Origin: Cesiribacter andamanensis AMV16
GTDB taxonomy: Bacteria; Bacteroidota; Bacteroidia; Cytophagales; Cyclobacteriaceae
NCBI RefSeq assembly: GCF_000348925.1
Contig: NZ_AODQ01000020.1
Location: 1 to 47,393 of the forward strand
Direction: 5' to 3'
Length of the DNA stretch: 47,393 nt
Of the stretch, positions 20,591 through 28,422 are shown one piece after another (position 1 is the stretch's first letter; each line of letters starts with the position of its first letter). The notes below the pieces were generated by a model, which ran no database searches, was not told the DNA's origin, and saw only the letters and a list, made by a program, of their open reading frames with translations. The translations under genes were made by a program, and so were the position numbers.

Positions 20591-21127
20591 TTATTCAGCC
20601 ACGTCTCCGTCGTAGCTGAGTTTGGCAATTTGCTTGTCGATCATGTACTGACCTACCCCCTCTTCGCCAATCACCTCAAACAGCTCCAGGGCGCGGCGGG
20701 CAATGTACTCTTCTTCGATCTGCTCCTTGAGGAACCACTGCAGAAAAGTAACCGTGGTATAGTCCTGCACCTGATGGCACTTGCCTACAATGCGGTTGAT
20801 GGACTGGGTAATGGCAATCTCCTGCTCCAGGGCCTGCTCAAACACTGCCCGGAACGAGTCATACTCCTGCTGGATATTGGTAACCTCCGGCGAGAGGGCA
20901 TGGCCGCCCAGATCTGTTACATATTTGAAGATGCGAAGCATGTGGCTGCGCTCTTCGTCTGACTGCTTGTAAAAGAAGGTAGCACTGTTATCGAAGCCAT
21001 GACGATCGCACCAGGAGCCCATGGCCAGGTAAATGGCCGAGGAATGTGCCTCGCGCTTGATTTGTTCGTTCAGGGCCGTTTCTATTTCTTCCGAAAGGGA
21101 AGTTCTGAGTCTAAGTAGATCTTTCAT
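20591..21127 (-). CDS. Ferritin (non-haem iron storage protein)
   Basis: A 178-residue four-helix-bundle ferritin of the FtnA type. Ferroxidase ligands are visible in REAHSSAIYLAMGSW (Glu26, with Tyr33) and DEERSHM (Glu59 and His62, the E-x-x-H motif). The third-helix Glu lies in FEQALEQEIAITQSIN, and FLQWFLKEQIEEE gives the Gln of the last helix. It oxidises Fe(II) and stores the mineral in a cytosolic 24-mer. The upstream region carries an unusual heptanucleotide repeat (21261-21330). No perfect TAnnTTTG element is seen; TAATTTCG about 45 bp upstream is a 7/8 match. Confidence 0.95.
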   Translation of the reverse strand: MKDLLRLRTSLSEEIETALNEQIKREAHSSAIYLAMGSWCDRHGFDNSATFFYKQSDEERSHMLRIFKYVTDLGGHALSPEVTNIQQEYDSFRAVFEQALEQEIAITQSINRIVGKCHQVQDYTTVTFLQWFLKEQIEEEYIARRALELFEVIGEEGVGQYMIDKQIAKLSYDGDVAE

Positions 21128-21260
21128 AACTAAAAATGCGTAATGCGTCTTTGTTGTATACTGACGAAATTACAAGATAGTTGCCAGATATGCACCTGTA
21201 ACCCCAAATTTGGAACTGTTCTAAATCTGAATAAGAGGGGGTTAGAAGGTAGGAGGAAGA

Positions 21261-21330
21261 AGTAGGAAGTAAGAAGTAAGAAGATAGAAGTAGGAAGTAG
21301 GAAGTAAGAAGATAGAGGTTAGATAGTAGA
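21261..21330. repeat. Heptanucleotide tandem repeat upstream of ferritin
   Basis: Eight perfect-register 7-bp units of the form agtaRga or agataga, followed by two degenerate ones. The order is two near-identical blocks of four units that differ at one base. Neighbouring purine-rich sequence (21241-21260, 21331-21340) may be decayed copies. An inverted segment (cttacttc, then cttacttcc) lies at 21393-21422. The repeat ends about 134 bp upstream of the ferritin ATG. Confidence 0.85.
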
Positions 21331-21362
21331 AGGAGGAAGGCAGACGCTGGACAGCCACACAC

Positions 21363-21388
21363 AAAAAGGCAGCCTACTGCTGGCTGCC
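21363..21388 (-). terminator. Terminator of the Cys-rich orphan gene
   Basis: The arms ggcagcc (21368-21374) and ggctgcc (21382-21388) are followed on the minus strand by T5 (21363-21367). It lies 48 bp past the stop codon at 21436. Confidence 0.75.
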
Positions 21389-21435
21389 CGGTCTTACTTC
21401 TTTCTTCCAGTTTCTTACTTCCAGCGCATACCTTC

Positions 21436-21789
21436 TCAACAAACCGGGACCGAGCGGCGAAGGCGCTCGTGCAGAATGCTGTTGAGCTCCATCATTACGC
21501 GGGAGCCGGAAATAAGGTCCTTAAATTCGAGAATTTCAGGGATGGTCAGCACAAAGCAGCGATCGCAGCCACAGGGGGTCAGAATCTCAACATCCTTGGC
21601 CCGGCTGGAATCGGTCAGCAAGGGCACTACATCCAGCGCATCGGCCTGCTTCTTCAGCGAGAAAAAGCAGGGGAGCTTCAGCAGCGACTGGCTCCCGTTC
21701 CATTCCAGGATCAGCAGATTGCGGCAGTTGTCCTGATAGATACATCCATTCAGGGTTCTGTAGAGTTCTTTAAGCTGCGGTGTCTGCAT
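21436..21789 (-). CDS. Cys-rich small cytosolic protein, function unknown
   Basis: A 117-residue protein with no signal peptide or membrane segment. It has seven Cys, three of them in a tight CGCDRC motif (Cys73, 75, 78); Cys16, Cys22 and Cys41 are scattered, and Cys117 is the last residue. Such a C-x-C-x2-C group can bind metal, but no known family is recognised. It lies upstream of ferritin on the same strand, separated by its own terminator and the heptanucleotide repeat, so it is not in the same operon. Codon use matches its neighbours. A link to iron handling is only a guess from position. Confidence 0.72.
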   Translation of the reverse strand: MQTPQLKELYRTLNGCIYQDNCRNLLILEWNGSQSLLKLPCFFSLKKQADALDVVPLLTDSSRAKDVEILTPCGCDRCFVLTIPEILEFKDLISGSRVMMELNSILHERLRRSVPVC

Positions 21790-21912
21790 AAGGCGTGCTG
21801 ATCTGCTACAAAGGTGGTTCTTATTTAGACCAAATCCAAATAATACAGCCTGGATCTTAGCCGGAAAAAAACCTTTTCCTGAACGTACTGTTTATCTGTT
21901 AAACCTTTTTTC

Positions 21913-22473
21913 ATGCTTATGATACGCCTCACCATACCCTATTTTGTGCTTGCACTTCTGCTGTTTTCGGCCTGCACGCCGCGCAACCTGAGCTATACCG
22001 AAGCGCTCGACCGCAACAACCGCAAGCTGGAAACCGACATGGATCGCAAGGATGCTACCTTTCTGGTAGAAGTAGCCAATTTTAACCTGCTGCTGCAGGA
22101 CCTGAACACCAAAGCCCTGCAGGAAGGCTACGCCCGTGTGGTCGTAGATTATGCCACCCAGGCCCAGGCCGACCACAACCGGATGGCCGACGAACTACGC
22201 AACCTGGCCAAGAATAAAAAAGTAGTACTGCCGGCCAGCATGAGCGAACGCTTTCAGCTGCTCTCCAATGAGGTACTGGTGGGCGACCGGCGCAACTTTG
22301 ACAAGAGTTATCTGAATACGGCTGAGTCGGTCTACAAACAGGCCATCCGCATGTTTGAAGAAGCTGCCCTGAATGCCGGTGATTCCCGGGTGCGGGCCTT
22401 TGCCGCCTCCAAGCTGGAAGTGCTGCGGGCCAATGAGCGCAAAGCCGACTCCCTGGAAACCCAGCTTATGTAG
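21913..22473 (+). CDS. DUF4142 lipoprotein
   Basis: A 186-residue protein with a lipoprotein signal (LLFSAC, lipidated Cys21), so it is anchored in the outer or inner membrane facing the periplasm. The rest is a helical ferritin-like DUF4142 domain: DATFLVEVANFNLLLQDL, then QAQADHNRMADELRNLAKNK and ANERKADSLETQ. DUF4142 proteins are common in Bacteroidota; the function is unknown. Translation could start at 21913 or at the next Met (21919). It converges on isocitrate lyase with a shared terminator between. Confidence 0.85.
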   Translation: MLMIRLTIPYFVLALLLFSACTPRNLSYTEALDRNNRKLETDMDRKDATFLVEVANFNLLLQDLNTKALQEGYARVVVDYATQAQADHNRMADELRNLAKNKKVVLPASMSERFQLLSNEVLVGDRRNFDKSYLNTAESVYKQAIRMFEEAALNAGDSRVRAFAASKLEVLRANERKADSLETQLM

Positions 22474-22493
22474 TTACTCAAGTAATGGTATTG

Positions 22494-22532
22494 AAAAAGG
22501 CTGCCCCCTAGCAGGAGCAGCCTTTCTTTTTG
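22494..22532. terminator. Bidirectional terminator between the DUF4142 gene and aceA
   Basis: The arms aaaggctgc (22496-22504) and gcagccttt (22517-22525) are perfect over 9 bp. A5 on the left and a T-rich tract on the right let it serve both convergent genes. Confidence 0.85.
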
Positions 22533-22545
22533 TCTTTGAAAACCA

Positions 22546-23844
22546 CTAGGCACTGGCCGCTGTAGCGCCGTAGAACTGCGCCTCTTCGGTAGAGCCTTTC
22601 AGGGCAGAAGTAGAGGCCTGCCCGTTGGTTACGGCATTTTGCACGGCATCAAAATAGCCGGTGCCTACAAAGCTCTGGTGTTTCACGGCCTTAAAGCCCT
22701 GGGTCTGCAGCACAAATTCCCGCTGCTGCAGCTCAGAGTAGGCAGCCATGCCCCGGGCCTTGTAGGCTGTTGCCAGCTCAAACATGGCGGTATTCAGGGA
22801 ATGGAAGCCCGCCAGGGTAATGAACTGGAATTTATAGCCCAGCTCGGCCAGCTTTTCCCGGTATTCCAGCATTTGCTTTTCATTGAGCTTAGCGGCCCAG
22901 TTAAAGCTGGGAGAGCAGTTGTAAGCCAGCAGCTTGCCGGGATATTTTGCATGGATGGCCTCGGCAAATTCACGCGCCTCGCCCAGATCGGGATGGCTGG
23001 TTTCCATCCAGAGCAGGTCGGCATAGGGGGCGTAGCTCAGCCCGCGGTCGATGGCCTGCTCTACTCCATTCTTCACCCGAAAGAAGCCTTCGGGCGTACG
23101 CTCACCGGTAATAAAGCGACTATCCCGTTCATCAACATCACTGGTGATCAGGTTGGCCGCATCGGCATCGGTACGGGCAATCAGTACGGTCGGCACTCCT
23201 TCCACATCGGCTGCCAGACGGGCGGCTACCAGCTTATTAATGGCTTCCTGCGTGGGCACCAGCACCTTGCCGCCCAGGTGTCCGCATTTTTTGGCAGAAG
23301 ACAGTTGGTCCTCAAAGTGAACACCGGCGGCCCCGGCATCAATCATGCCGCGCATCAGCTCAAAGGCATTCAGGTTACCGCCAAAACCTGCTTCGGCATC
23401 GGCCACAATGGGTGCCAGCCAGTGGATGCCCTGCTCGCCACCCAGGCTGTTGACCTGATCGGCCCGCAGCAGGGCGTTGTTGATACGGCGCACTACGGCC
23501 GGTACGGAATTGGCCGGATAGAGGCTTTGATCGGGGTACATGCATTCGCCCAGGTTGGCATCGGCCGCTACCTGCCAGCCGCTGAGGTAAATGGCTTTAA
23601 GGCCGGCCTGCACCTGCTGCACGGCCTGGTTGCCGGTAAGGGCGCCAAGTCCGGCTACATAGTCTTCGGTATGCAGCAGTTCCCAGAGGCGCTCGGCGCC
23701 CAGCCGGGCCAGGGTATGTTCAATCAAAAAATTTCCGCGCAGCCGCAGCACTTCTTCGGCGGTATAGGGACGCTCGATGCCCTTCCAGCGCAGGTTGGTT
23801 TTCCATTCTAATTTCAGTTGGTTGATTTGGTCTTGCTTGTTCAT
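22546..23844 (-). CDS. aceA: Isocitrate lyase
   Basis: A 432-residue enzyme that splits isocitrate into glyoxylate and succinate in the glyoxylate bypass. The active-site loop KKCGH is present near residue 187 ([20 protein letters not shown]), after the Mg-binding region ([12 protein letters not shown]). The downstream stretches [21 protein letters not shown] and [11 protein letters not shown] are typical. The length is that of the bacterial AceA class. It lies downstream of aceB on the same strand; the 176-bp gap holds an inverted heptanucleotide repeat and no terminator that I can identify, so an aceB-aceA operon is likely. Confidence 0.97.
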   Translation of the reverse strand: MNKQDQINQLKLEWKTNLRWKGIERPYTAEEVLRLRGNFLIEHTLARLGAERLWELLHTEDYVAGLGALTGNQAVQQVQAGLKAIYLSGWQVAADANLGECMYPDQSLYPANSVPAVVRRINNALLRADQVNSLGGEQGIHWLAPIVADAEAGFGGNLNAFELMRGMIDAGAAGVHFEDQLSSAKKCGHLGGKVLVPTQEAINKLVAARLAADVEGVPTVLIARTDADAANLITSDVDERDSRFITGERTPEGFFRVKNGVEQAIDRGLSYAPYADLLWMETSHPDLGEAREFAEAIHAKYPGKLLAYNCSPSFNWAAKLNEKQMLEYREKLAELGYKFQFITLAGFHSLNTAMFELATAYKARGMAAYSELQQREFVLQTQGFKAVKHQSFVGTGYFDAVQNAVTNGQASTSALKGSTEEAQFYGATAASA

Positions 23845-23900
23845 AGTAGTATGGGAGAAAAAAATTGGAGTTTATATAAGTGTTTTGTTGGTTGATGGAA

Positions 23901-24027
23901 AATGGACGTTGGACAATGGACAATAGACTGAAGCTATAAAACCAGATCAGAGAAGTTCAAAAGACACTGCTTTAATCAGATAGGCGCAAAGTCCAGCATC
24001 TATTGTCCATTGTCTATTGCCTATTCT
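23901..24027. repeat. Inverted pair of heptanucleotide arrays between aceB and aceA
   Basis: The left array (23901-23928) has four 7-bp units of the aatggac type. The right array (24000-24027) has four units of the ctattgt type, the reverse complement. The arms share a perfect 16-bp inverted match (23912-23927 against 23999-24014) with a 71-bp loop. The right array includes the aceB stop codon (24021-24023). Confidence 0.85.
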
Positions 24028-25619
24028 AAAAGCTCGTACGCTTCCAGGGTTAAAAATTCAGGGAAATGGGGGGAGAACACCAGCTGCCGGAAGAGCTCGG
24101 CGGACTGCGTAAAATGGCCCCTTTCATAGCGCTCTTCGCCCAGCAGCTGCCGGATGTTGCGCAGTTCTTCGGCAATCAGCAGATCCACCAGTTCTTCCGT
24201 CACCTTTTGCCCCCCGCTCAGCTCTACTCCGTGCTGCAGCCACTGCCAGACCTGCGCCCGGCTGATCTCGGCTGTGGCGGCATCTTCCATCAGGTTGTAG
24301 AGGGCAGCAGCGCCGGTGCCGCCCAGCCAGTGCTCGATGTACAGTATGCCTACATTGATATTCGTGCGCAGTCCCCCTTCGGTGATCTCCCCCCCTTCTA
24401 TTTGGGTGTTGAGCAAGTCCTGCTGATTTACCTGAAGCTGCTCAAAAAGCTGCTCCTTTTGATGGGTCTGCCCGGCGGCAAATTTTGCTTCGATCTGCCG
24501 ACGGGCCGTTTCTACCAGAAAGGGGTGCGCCACCCAGGTACCGTCATAGCCCCTGCTGGCTTCCAGCTCCTTATCGGCTTTTACTTTTTCGAAAGCGCGG
24601 GCATTTTGGGCTTCGTCTTTGGCCGGAATAAAGGCCGACATCCCCCCGATGGCATGCGCGCCCCTCCGGTGGCAGGTTTGCACCAGCAAGCGGGCATAGG
24701 CACTCATAAAGGGCACGCCCATGCTCACCTGCTGGCGGTCGGGCAGCACCTTATCGGCATGCCGTTTGAATTTTTTGATAAAGCTGAAGATATAATCCCA
24801 GCGGCCGGCATTCAGGCCCGCCATGTGCTGGCGGAGCGCATAAATGATTTCATCCATCTGAAAGGCCGCCGGTATGGTCTCGATCAGGACCGTAGCCTTA
24901 ATGCTGCCATGGGGGATATCCAGATAGGTCTGGGCTTCTACAAATACGTCGTTCCAAAGGGCGGCCTCCTCATAGCTTTCCAGCTTGGGCAGGTAGAAAT
25001 AAGGACCGCTGCCTCGGCGCAACAGTTCCTGCGCATTGTGGAAGAAGTAGAGGCCAAAATCAACCAGAGAGGCCGACAGGCGCTCCCCCTCATGCAGCAG
25101 GTGTTTTTCTTCCAGATGCCAGCCCCTGGGGCGTACCTTCAGCGTGGCCACTTGCTCTTTGAGGGCATATACCTTCCCCCCTTCTGCGGTAAAATCCACC
25201 TGCCGCCGGATGGCGTCGTAGAGGTTCTGCTGGCCTTCCATAAGGTTTAGCCAGCTGGGCGAGGTAGCGTCCTCAAAATCAGCCATAAATACCCGGGCGC
25301 CGGAGTTCAGGGCATTGATGATCATTTTGCGGTCTACCGGCCCGGTAATTTCGGTGCGGCGGTCCTGCAGATCGTCCGGCAGGGGTGCAATGGTGTAGCT
25401 GCTCTCCCGGATGTGGCGGGTATCTTCCCTAAAATCCAGCAGCGCGCCTGCATCCAGCAGCTTTTGCTGCTCCTGCCGCTTTTGCAGCAGGGCTTTGCGC
25501 CTGGGGTTGAAGTGCCGGTGCAGGTGAAGCAGAAACTGCTGTGCCGCAGGGGTTAGGAGGTGGGGGTAGGCTGCGCCCTTGAGCTGCAGCTGAGAAAGGG
25601 GTTGGGTAGCAGTGGGCAT
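24021..25619 (-). CDS. aceB: Malate synthase A
   Basis: A 532-residue enzyme that condenses glyoxylate with acetyl-CoA to give malate, the second step of the glyoxylate bypass. Family stretches are MADFEDATSPSWLNLMEGQ, LPKLESYEEAALWNDVF, KATVLIETIPAAFQMDEI with catalytic Glu, AGRWDYIFSFIKKF and DGTWVAHPFLVETARR. The length is that of isoform A, not the longer isoform G. It is the first gene of the probable aceBA operon and is divergent from an ScfR/RamB-like regulator gene. The promoter region holds an inverted-repeat operator candidate (25666-25700). Confidence 0.97.
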   Translation of the reverse strand: MPTATQPLSQLQLKGAAYPHLLTPAAQQFLLHLHRHFNPRRKALLQKRQEQQKLLDAGALLDFREDTRHIRESSYTIAPLPDDLQDRRTEITGPVDRKMIINALNSGARVFMADFEDATSPSWLNLMEGQQNLYDAIRRQVDFTAEGGKVYALKEQVATLKVRPRGWHLEEKHLLHEGERLSASLVDFGLYFFHNAQELLRRGSGPYFYLPKLESYEEAALWNDVFVEAQTYLDIPHGSIKATVLIETIPAAFQMDEIIYALRQHMAGLNAGRWDYIFSFIKKFKRHADKVLPDRQQVSMGVPFMSAYARLLVQTCHRRGAHAIGGMSAFIPAKDEAQNARAFEKVKADKELEASRGYDGTWVAHPFLVETARRQIEAKFAAGQTHQKEQLFEQLQVNQQDLLNTQIEGGEITEGGLRTNINVGILYIEHWLGGTGAAALYNLMEDAATAEISRAQVWQWLQHGVELSGGQKVTEELVDLLIAEELRNIRQLLGEERYERGHFTQSAELFRQLVFSPHFPEFLTLEAYELLE

Positions 25620-25656
25620 AGGACTAAACGTGGGGAATTAAAAAAATCAACTAGAC

Positions 25657-25700
25657 CAAAGGTATAAAAGCGAAAGTAGAATTAAAAGCGAAAATTCGCT
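25657..25700 (-). promoter_or_regulatory. aceB promoter with candidate operator of the divergent regulator
   Basis: On the minus strand TACCTTTG (25657-25664) is a perfect -7 element, 38 bp before the aceB ATG. Just upstream lie two direct half-sites reading aaaagcgaaa (25666-25675 and 25684-25693), spaced 18 bp apart. The second is part of a 14-bp inverted repeat (agcgaa, aa, ttcgct; 25687-25700) that covers the -33 region. Another tcgc half-site follows T8 near 25725-25735. The arrangement suits a regulator that blocks or directs polymerase. Confidence 0.6.
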
Positions 25701-25763
25701 AAAAGTGTTTTTTCTTTTATTTGATTTTTTTTCGCACGATTTCAAAGTAGGCTGGAGATTTTC

Positions 25764-25771
25764 TATTTTTG
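25764..25771 (+). promoter_or_regulatory. Probable -7 element of the ScfR-like regulator gene
   Basis: TATTTTTG matches TAnnTTTG and lies 26 bp before the TTG start codon, which predicts a short leader. No good -33 TTTG is seen at the expected place. Confidence 0.5.
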
Positions 25772-25796
25772 CCTCTGTCACCATCTCACTACCCCC

Positions 25797-27305
25797 TTGA
25801 CCGACGATACCATTCGCCTGATTTTTGGCCTTAAAATGCGGCAGCTGCGGCTGGACCGCAAGATTTCCCTGACCGACCTGGCCGCCCGAACCGGCATCTC
25901 GGTTAGCTATCTGAATGAGATCGAAAAGGGAAAAAAATATCCGAAAGGCACCAAAATAGCCGCCCTGGCCGAAGCGCTCGATGCTGAATATGACTACCTG
26001 GTAAGCCTGCAGCTCAGCAAAAAAATGGCCCCCATTGCCGAGCTGCTGCAGTCCAACCTGCTGCACGAGCTGCCCCTGGAGCTCTTTGGCATTGAGGTAC
26101 CTGACCTGCTGGAAATTCTCAGCAATGCCCCCAGCAAGCTGAGTGCGTTTGTGAGTACGCTGGTGGAGATCAGCCGCACCTATGATATGCGCGTGGAGCA
26201 TTTTTACTTCTCGGCCCTGCGCTCCTACCAGGAGATGCACGAAAATTATTTTGAGGAGCTGGAAGAAGCCGCCCAGCAGTTTCGACAGGCACACCAGCTG
26301 CCCGAAGGAGAAGCGCTGGCAGCCGGAGATCTGGCCCGCCTGCTGCAGGACGTATATGGCTATGGGCTGGATGAGCAAAGCCTGGCCAACATGCCCAAGC
26401 TGCAGCACCTGCGCACCATTACGCTGCCCGACCCCCGGCAGCCCATGCTCTACCTGCACCCTGCCCTGGACGAGCGGCAGCAGGCCTTTGCCTATGGACG
26501 GGAGCTGGCCTACACCTACCTGAAGCTGAGCGAGCGCTCCTACACCACCAGTTGGGTAGAGGTGGATAGCTTTGAGCAGGTACTCAACAACTTTAAAGCA
26601 TCCTATTTCAGCTGCGCCCTGCTGATGCCCCGCCAGCCCCTGCTAGAGCAGCTCAGGGAGTGGCTGCAGCAACGGGAGTGGCAGCCTGACTTTCTGCTGC
26701 AGCTGATGCAAGGCTGGGGCGCAACCCCCGAGATGTTGCTGCATCGTCTTACCAACCTGCTCCCCCGCTTTTTTGGGCTGCGGGAGCTCTTTTTTCTGCG
26801 GTTTAACCACCCCATTGGCAGCCAGCATTTCTACCTGACCAAGGAGATGCACCTGAGCGGCCTGCACAACCCCCATGGCAGCATGATGAACGAGCACTAC
26901 TGCCGCCGCTGGATTTCGCTTACCGTCTTTGCAGAACTTGACCAGCAGCCTACCCCCTCCCTGCTCTGCCGGGTGCAGCGCAGCAAGTACATTGGCAGCG
27001 AAAATGAATACCTGGTGCTCAGCCTGGCCAAAGCGCATAACCCGCAACCCGACCGAAACAGCAGCCTGTCCATAGGCCTGCGCATCAGCGAAGCGCTTAA
27101 ACGAAAAGTGCGCTGGTGGAATGATGCGGCCATCCCCGTGCGCTGGGTTAATGAGACCTGCGAGCGATGCCCTGCCGTAGACTGCCAGGAGCGGGCCGTG
27201 CCTCCCCGCATTCTGCAGCAGCAAAACCAGGTAAACGAAACCAAATGGGCCCTGCAGGAGCTGAAACAAAAACGGGCCGAGGAAACAGAGGCCTCCAGGT
27301 CCTGA
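25797..27305 (+). CDS. XRE-family regulator of the ScfR/RamB (short-chain fatty acyl) type
   Basis: A 502-residue protein. Residues 8-68 are an XRE helix-turn-helix (LRLDRKISLTDLAARTGIS, VSYLNEIEKGKKYPKGTKI). Residues about 150-300 are an IrrE/ImmA-like region in which the HExxH zinc motif is replaced (GRELAYTYLKLSE). The C-terminal half matches the DUF2083 ligand-binding domain and ends with the conserved CERCPAVDCQERA. Family members such as RamB and PccR control glyoxylate or propionyl-CoA genes in response to acyl-CoA. The start is TTG at 25797: there is no ATG upstream, and the residues from there align with the usual N-terminus. It is divergent from aceBA, so control of that operon and of itself is likely. 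Confidence 0.9.
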   Translation: MTDDTIRLIFGLKMRQLRLDRKISLTDLAARTGISVSYLNEIEKGKKYPKGTKIAALAEALDAEYDYLVSLQLSKKMAPIAELLQSNLLHELPLELFGIEVPDLLEILSNAPSKLSAFVSTLVEISRTYDMRVEHFYFSALRSYQEMHENYFEELEEAAQQFRQAHQLPEGEALAAGDLARLLQDVYGYGLDEQSLANMPKLQHLRTITLPDPRQPMLYLHPALDERQQAFAYGRELAYTYLKLSERSYTTSWVEVDSFEQVLNNFKASYFSCALLMPRQPLLEQLREWLQQREWQPDFLLQLMQGWGATPEMLLHRLTNLLPRFFGLRELFFLRFNHPIGSQHFYLTKEMHLSGLHNPHGSMMNEHYCRRWISLTVFAELDQQPTPSLLCRVQRSKYIGSENEYLVLSLAKAHNPQPDRNSSLSIGLRISEALKRKVRWWNDAAIPVRWVNETCERCPAVDCQERAVPPRILQQQNQVNETKWALQELKQKRAEETEASRS

Positions 27306-27333
27306 CGCTACCAGCACCCATTGGCTCTACTAT

Positions 27334-27364
27334 TTTGTTTTTGATCGGTTTGGCTGTAATTCGT
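27334..27364 (+). promoter_or_regulatory. Possible promoter of the molybdenum cofactor operon
   Basis: TTTG (27334-27337) is followed by exactly 19 bp and then TAATTCGT (27357-27364), which matches TAnnT of the -7 consensus but is weaker at its end. It lies 62 bp before the moaA ATG. A small ctgccc/gggcag hairpin (about 27368-27386) lies in the leader. Confidence 0.4.
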
Positions 27365-27426
27365 TACCTGCCCGACCCCAGGGCAGAACAGGCAAGCGGG
27401 CACAGACCGGAAGTAAGTACAAGTAA

Positions 27427-28407
27427 ATGCTCAAAGACCGATTTAACCGGATACATGACTACCTGAGAATTTCCCTGACGGATAGCTGCAATTTTCGCTG
27501 CAGCTATTGCATGCCGGAGGAAACCATCAGCTGCATGCCCAATGACCACCTGATGCAGCCTCAGGAGATTGAGGCCATTGCCAGAACCTTTGTGTGCCTG
27601 GGGGTGCGAAAAATCCGGTTGACGGGCGGCGAACCCCTGGTGCGCAAAGGAGCAGGCGATATTATCCGCAGCCTGTCCCAGCTCCCCATAGAGCTCACCC
27701 TTACCACCAATGGGGTGCTGGCAGACCAGTACATCGATTTGTTCAAAGAAGCCGGCATCCGCTCGCTGAATGTAAGCCTGGATACCCTGCAGGAGGGCAA
27801 ATTCTTTGGCCTTACCCGCCGGGATGCCTTTCACAAGGTCTGGAACAACATTCTGCTGCTGATGGCGGAGGGCTTTCATGTAAAGCTGAATGTGGTGGTG
27901 ATGAAAGGGGTAAATGAGGGGGAAGTCAATGACTTTATAGCCCTTACCAAAGACCTGCCCCTGCATGTGCGCTTTATCGAATTCATGCCCTTTGATGGCA
28001 ACCGCTGGCAAAAGGGAAAGGTAGTACCCACCGCCCAGCTGCTGGCCCGGGCCGAAGAGGCCTTTTCTTTCATCAAATTAAAGGATGAAAAACATGCTAC
28101 GGCCAAAAAGTACAAGGTGCTGAATTACCAGGGTACTTTTGCCTTTATTACCACCATGAGCGCCCCCTTCTGTGGCGACTGCAACCGCATGCGCCTGACC
28201 GCCGATGGCAAACTGAAAAACTGCCTCTTTGGCAAAGACGAGCTGAACCTGCTGGCGGCCCTTCGCCAGGGCGAACCCCTGCTGCCCCTGATCCAGAAAA
28301 GCCTGCTCATCAAGGCCGAAAAAATGGGCGGGCAGTTTGAAAACACTTATCAGCAAACCGATGGCGCCAGCCTTCAAAACCGCAGCATGATCAGAATTGG
28401 CGGTTAA
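27427..28407 (+). CDS. moaA: GTP 3',8-cyclase MoaA
   Basis: A 326-residue radical SAM enzyme that starts molybdenum cofactor synthesis by converting GTP to 3',8-cyclo-GTP. The SAM cluster ligands are Cys21, Cys25 and Cys28 (CNFRCSYC). The C-terminal GTP-binding cluster has Cys249, Cys252 and Cys266 (CGDCNRMRLTADGKLKNC). The RLTGGEPLVRKG and VSLDTLQ stretches are canonical, and the C-terminal Gly-Gly needed for activity is present. It is the first gene of a plus-strand run of seven genes to 32692. Confidence 0.97.
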   Translation: MLKDRFNRIHDYLRISLTDSCNFRCSYCMPEETISCMPNDHLMQPQEIEAIARTFVCLGVRKIRLTGGEPLVRKGAGDIIRSLSQLPIELTLTTNGVLADQYIDLFKEAGIRSLNVSLDTLQEGKFFGLTRRDAFHKVWNNILLLMAEGFHVKLNVVVMKGVNEGEVNDFIALTKDLPLHVRFIEFMPFDGNRWQKGKVVPTAQLLARAEEAFSFIKLKDEKHATAKKYKVLNYQGTFAFITTMSAPFCGDCNRMRLTADGKLKNCLFGKDELNLLAALRQGEPLLPLIQKSLLIKAEKMGGQFENTYQQTDGASLQNRSMIRIGG

Positions 28408-28422
28408 TGCGTATGTTGCCTC

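Noticed and set aside
27365-27426. A Moco riboswitch in the moaA leader
   Set aside because: The leader is only about 60 bp and shows one small hairpin (ctgccc/gggcag); the multi-stem Moco RNA structure does not fit.
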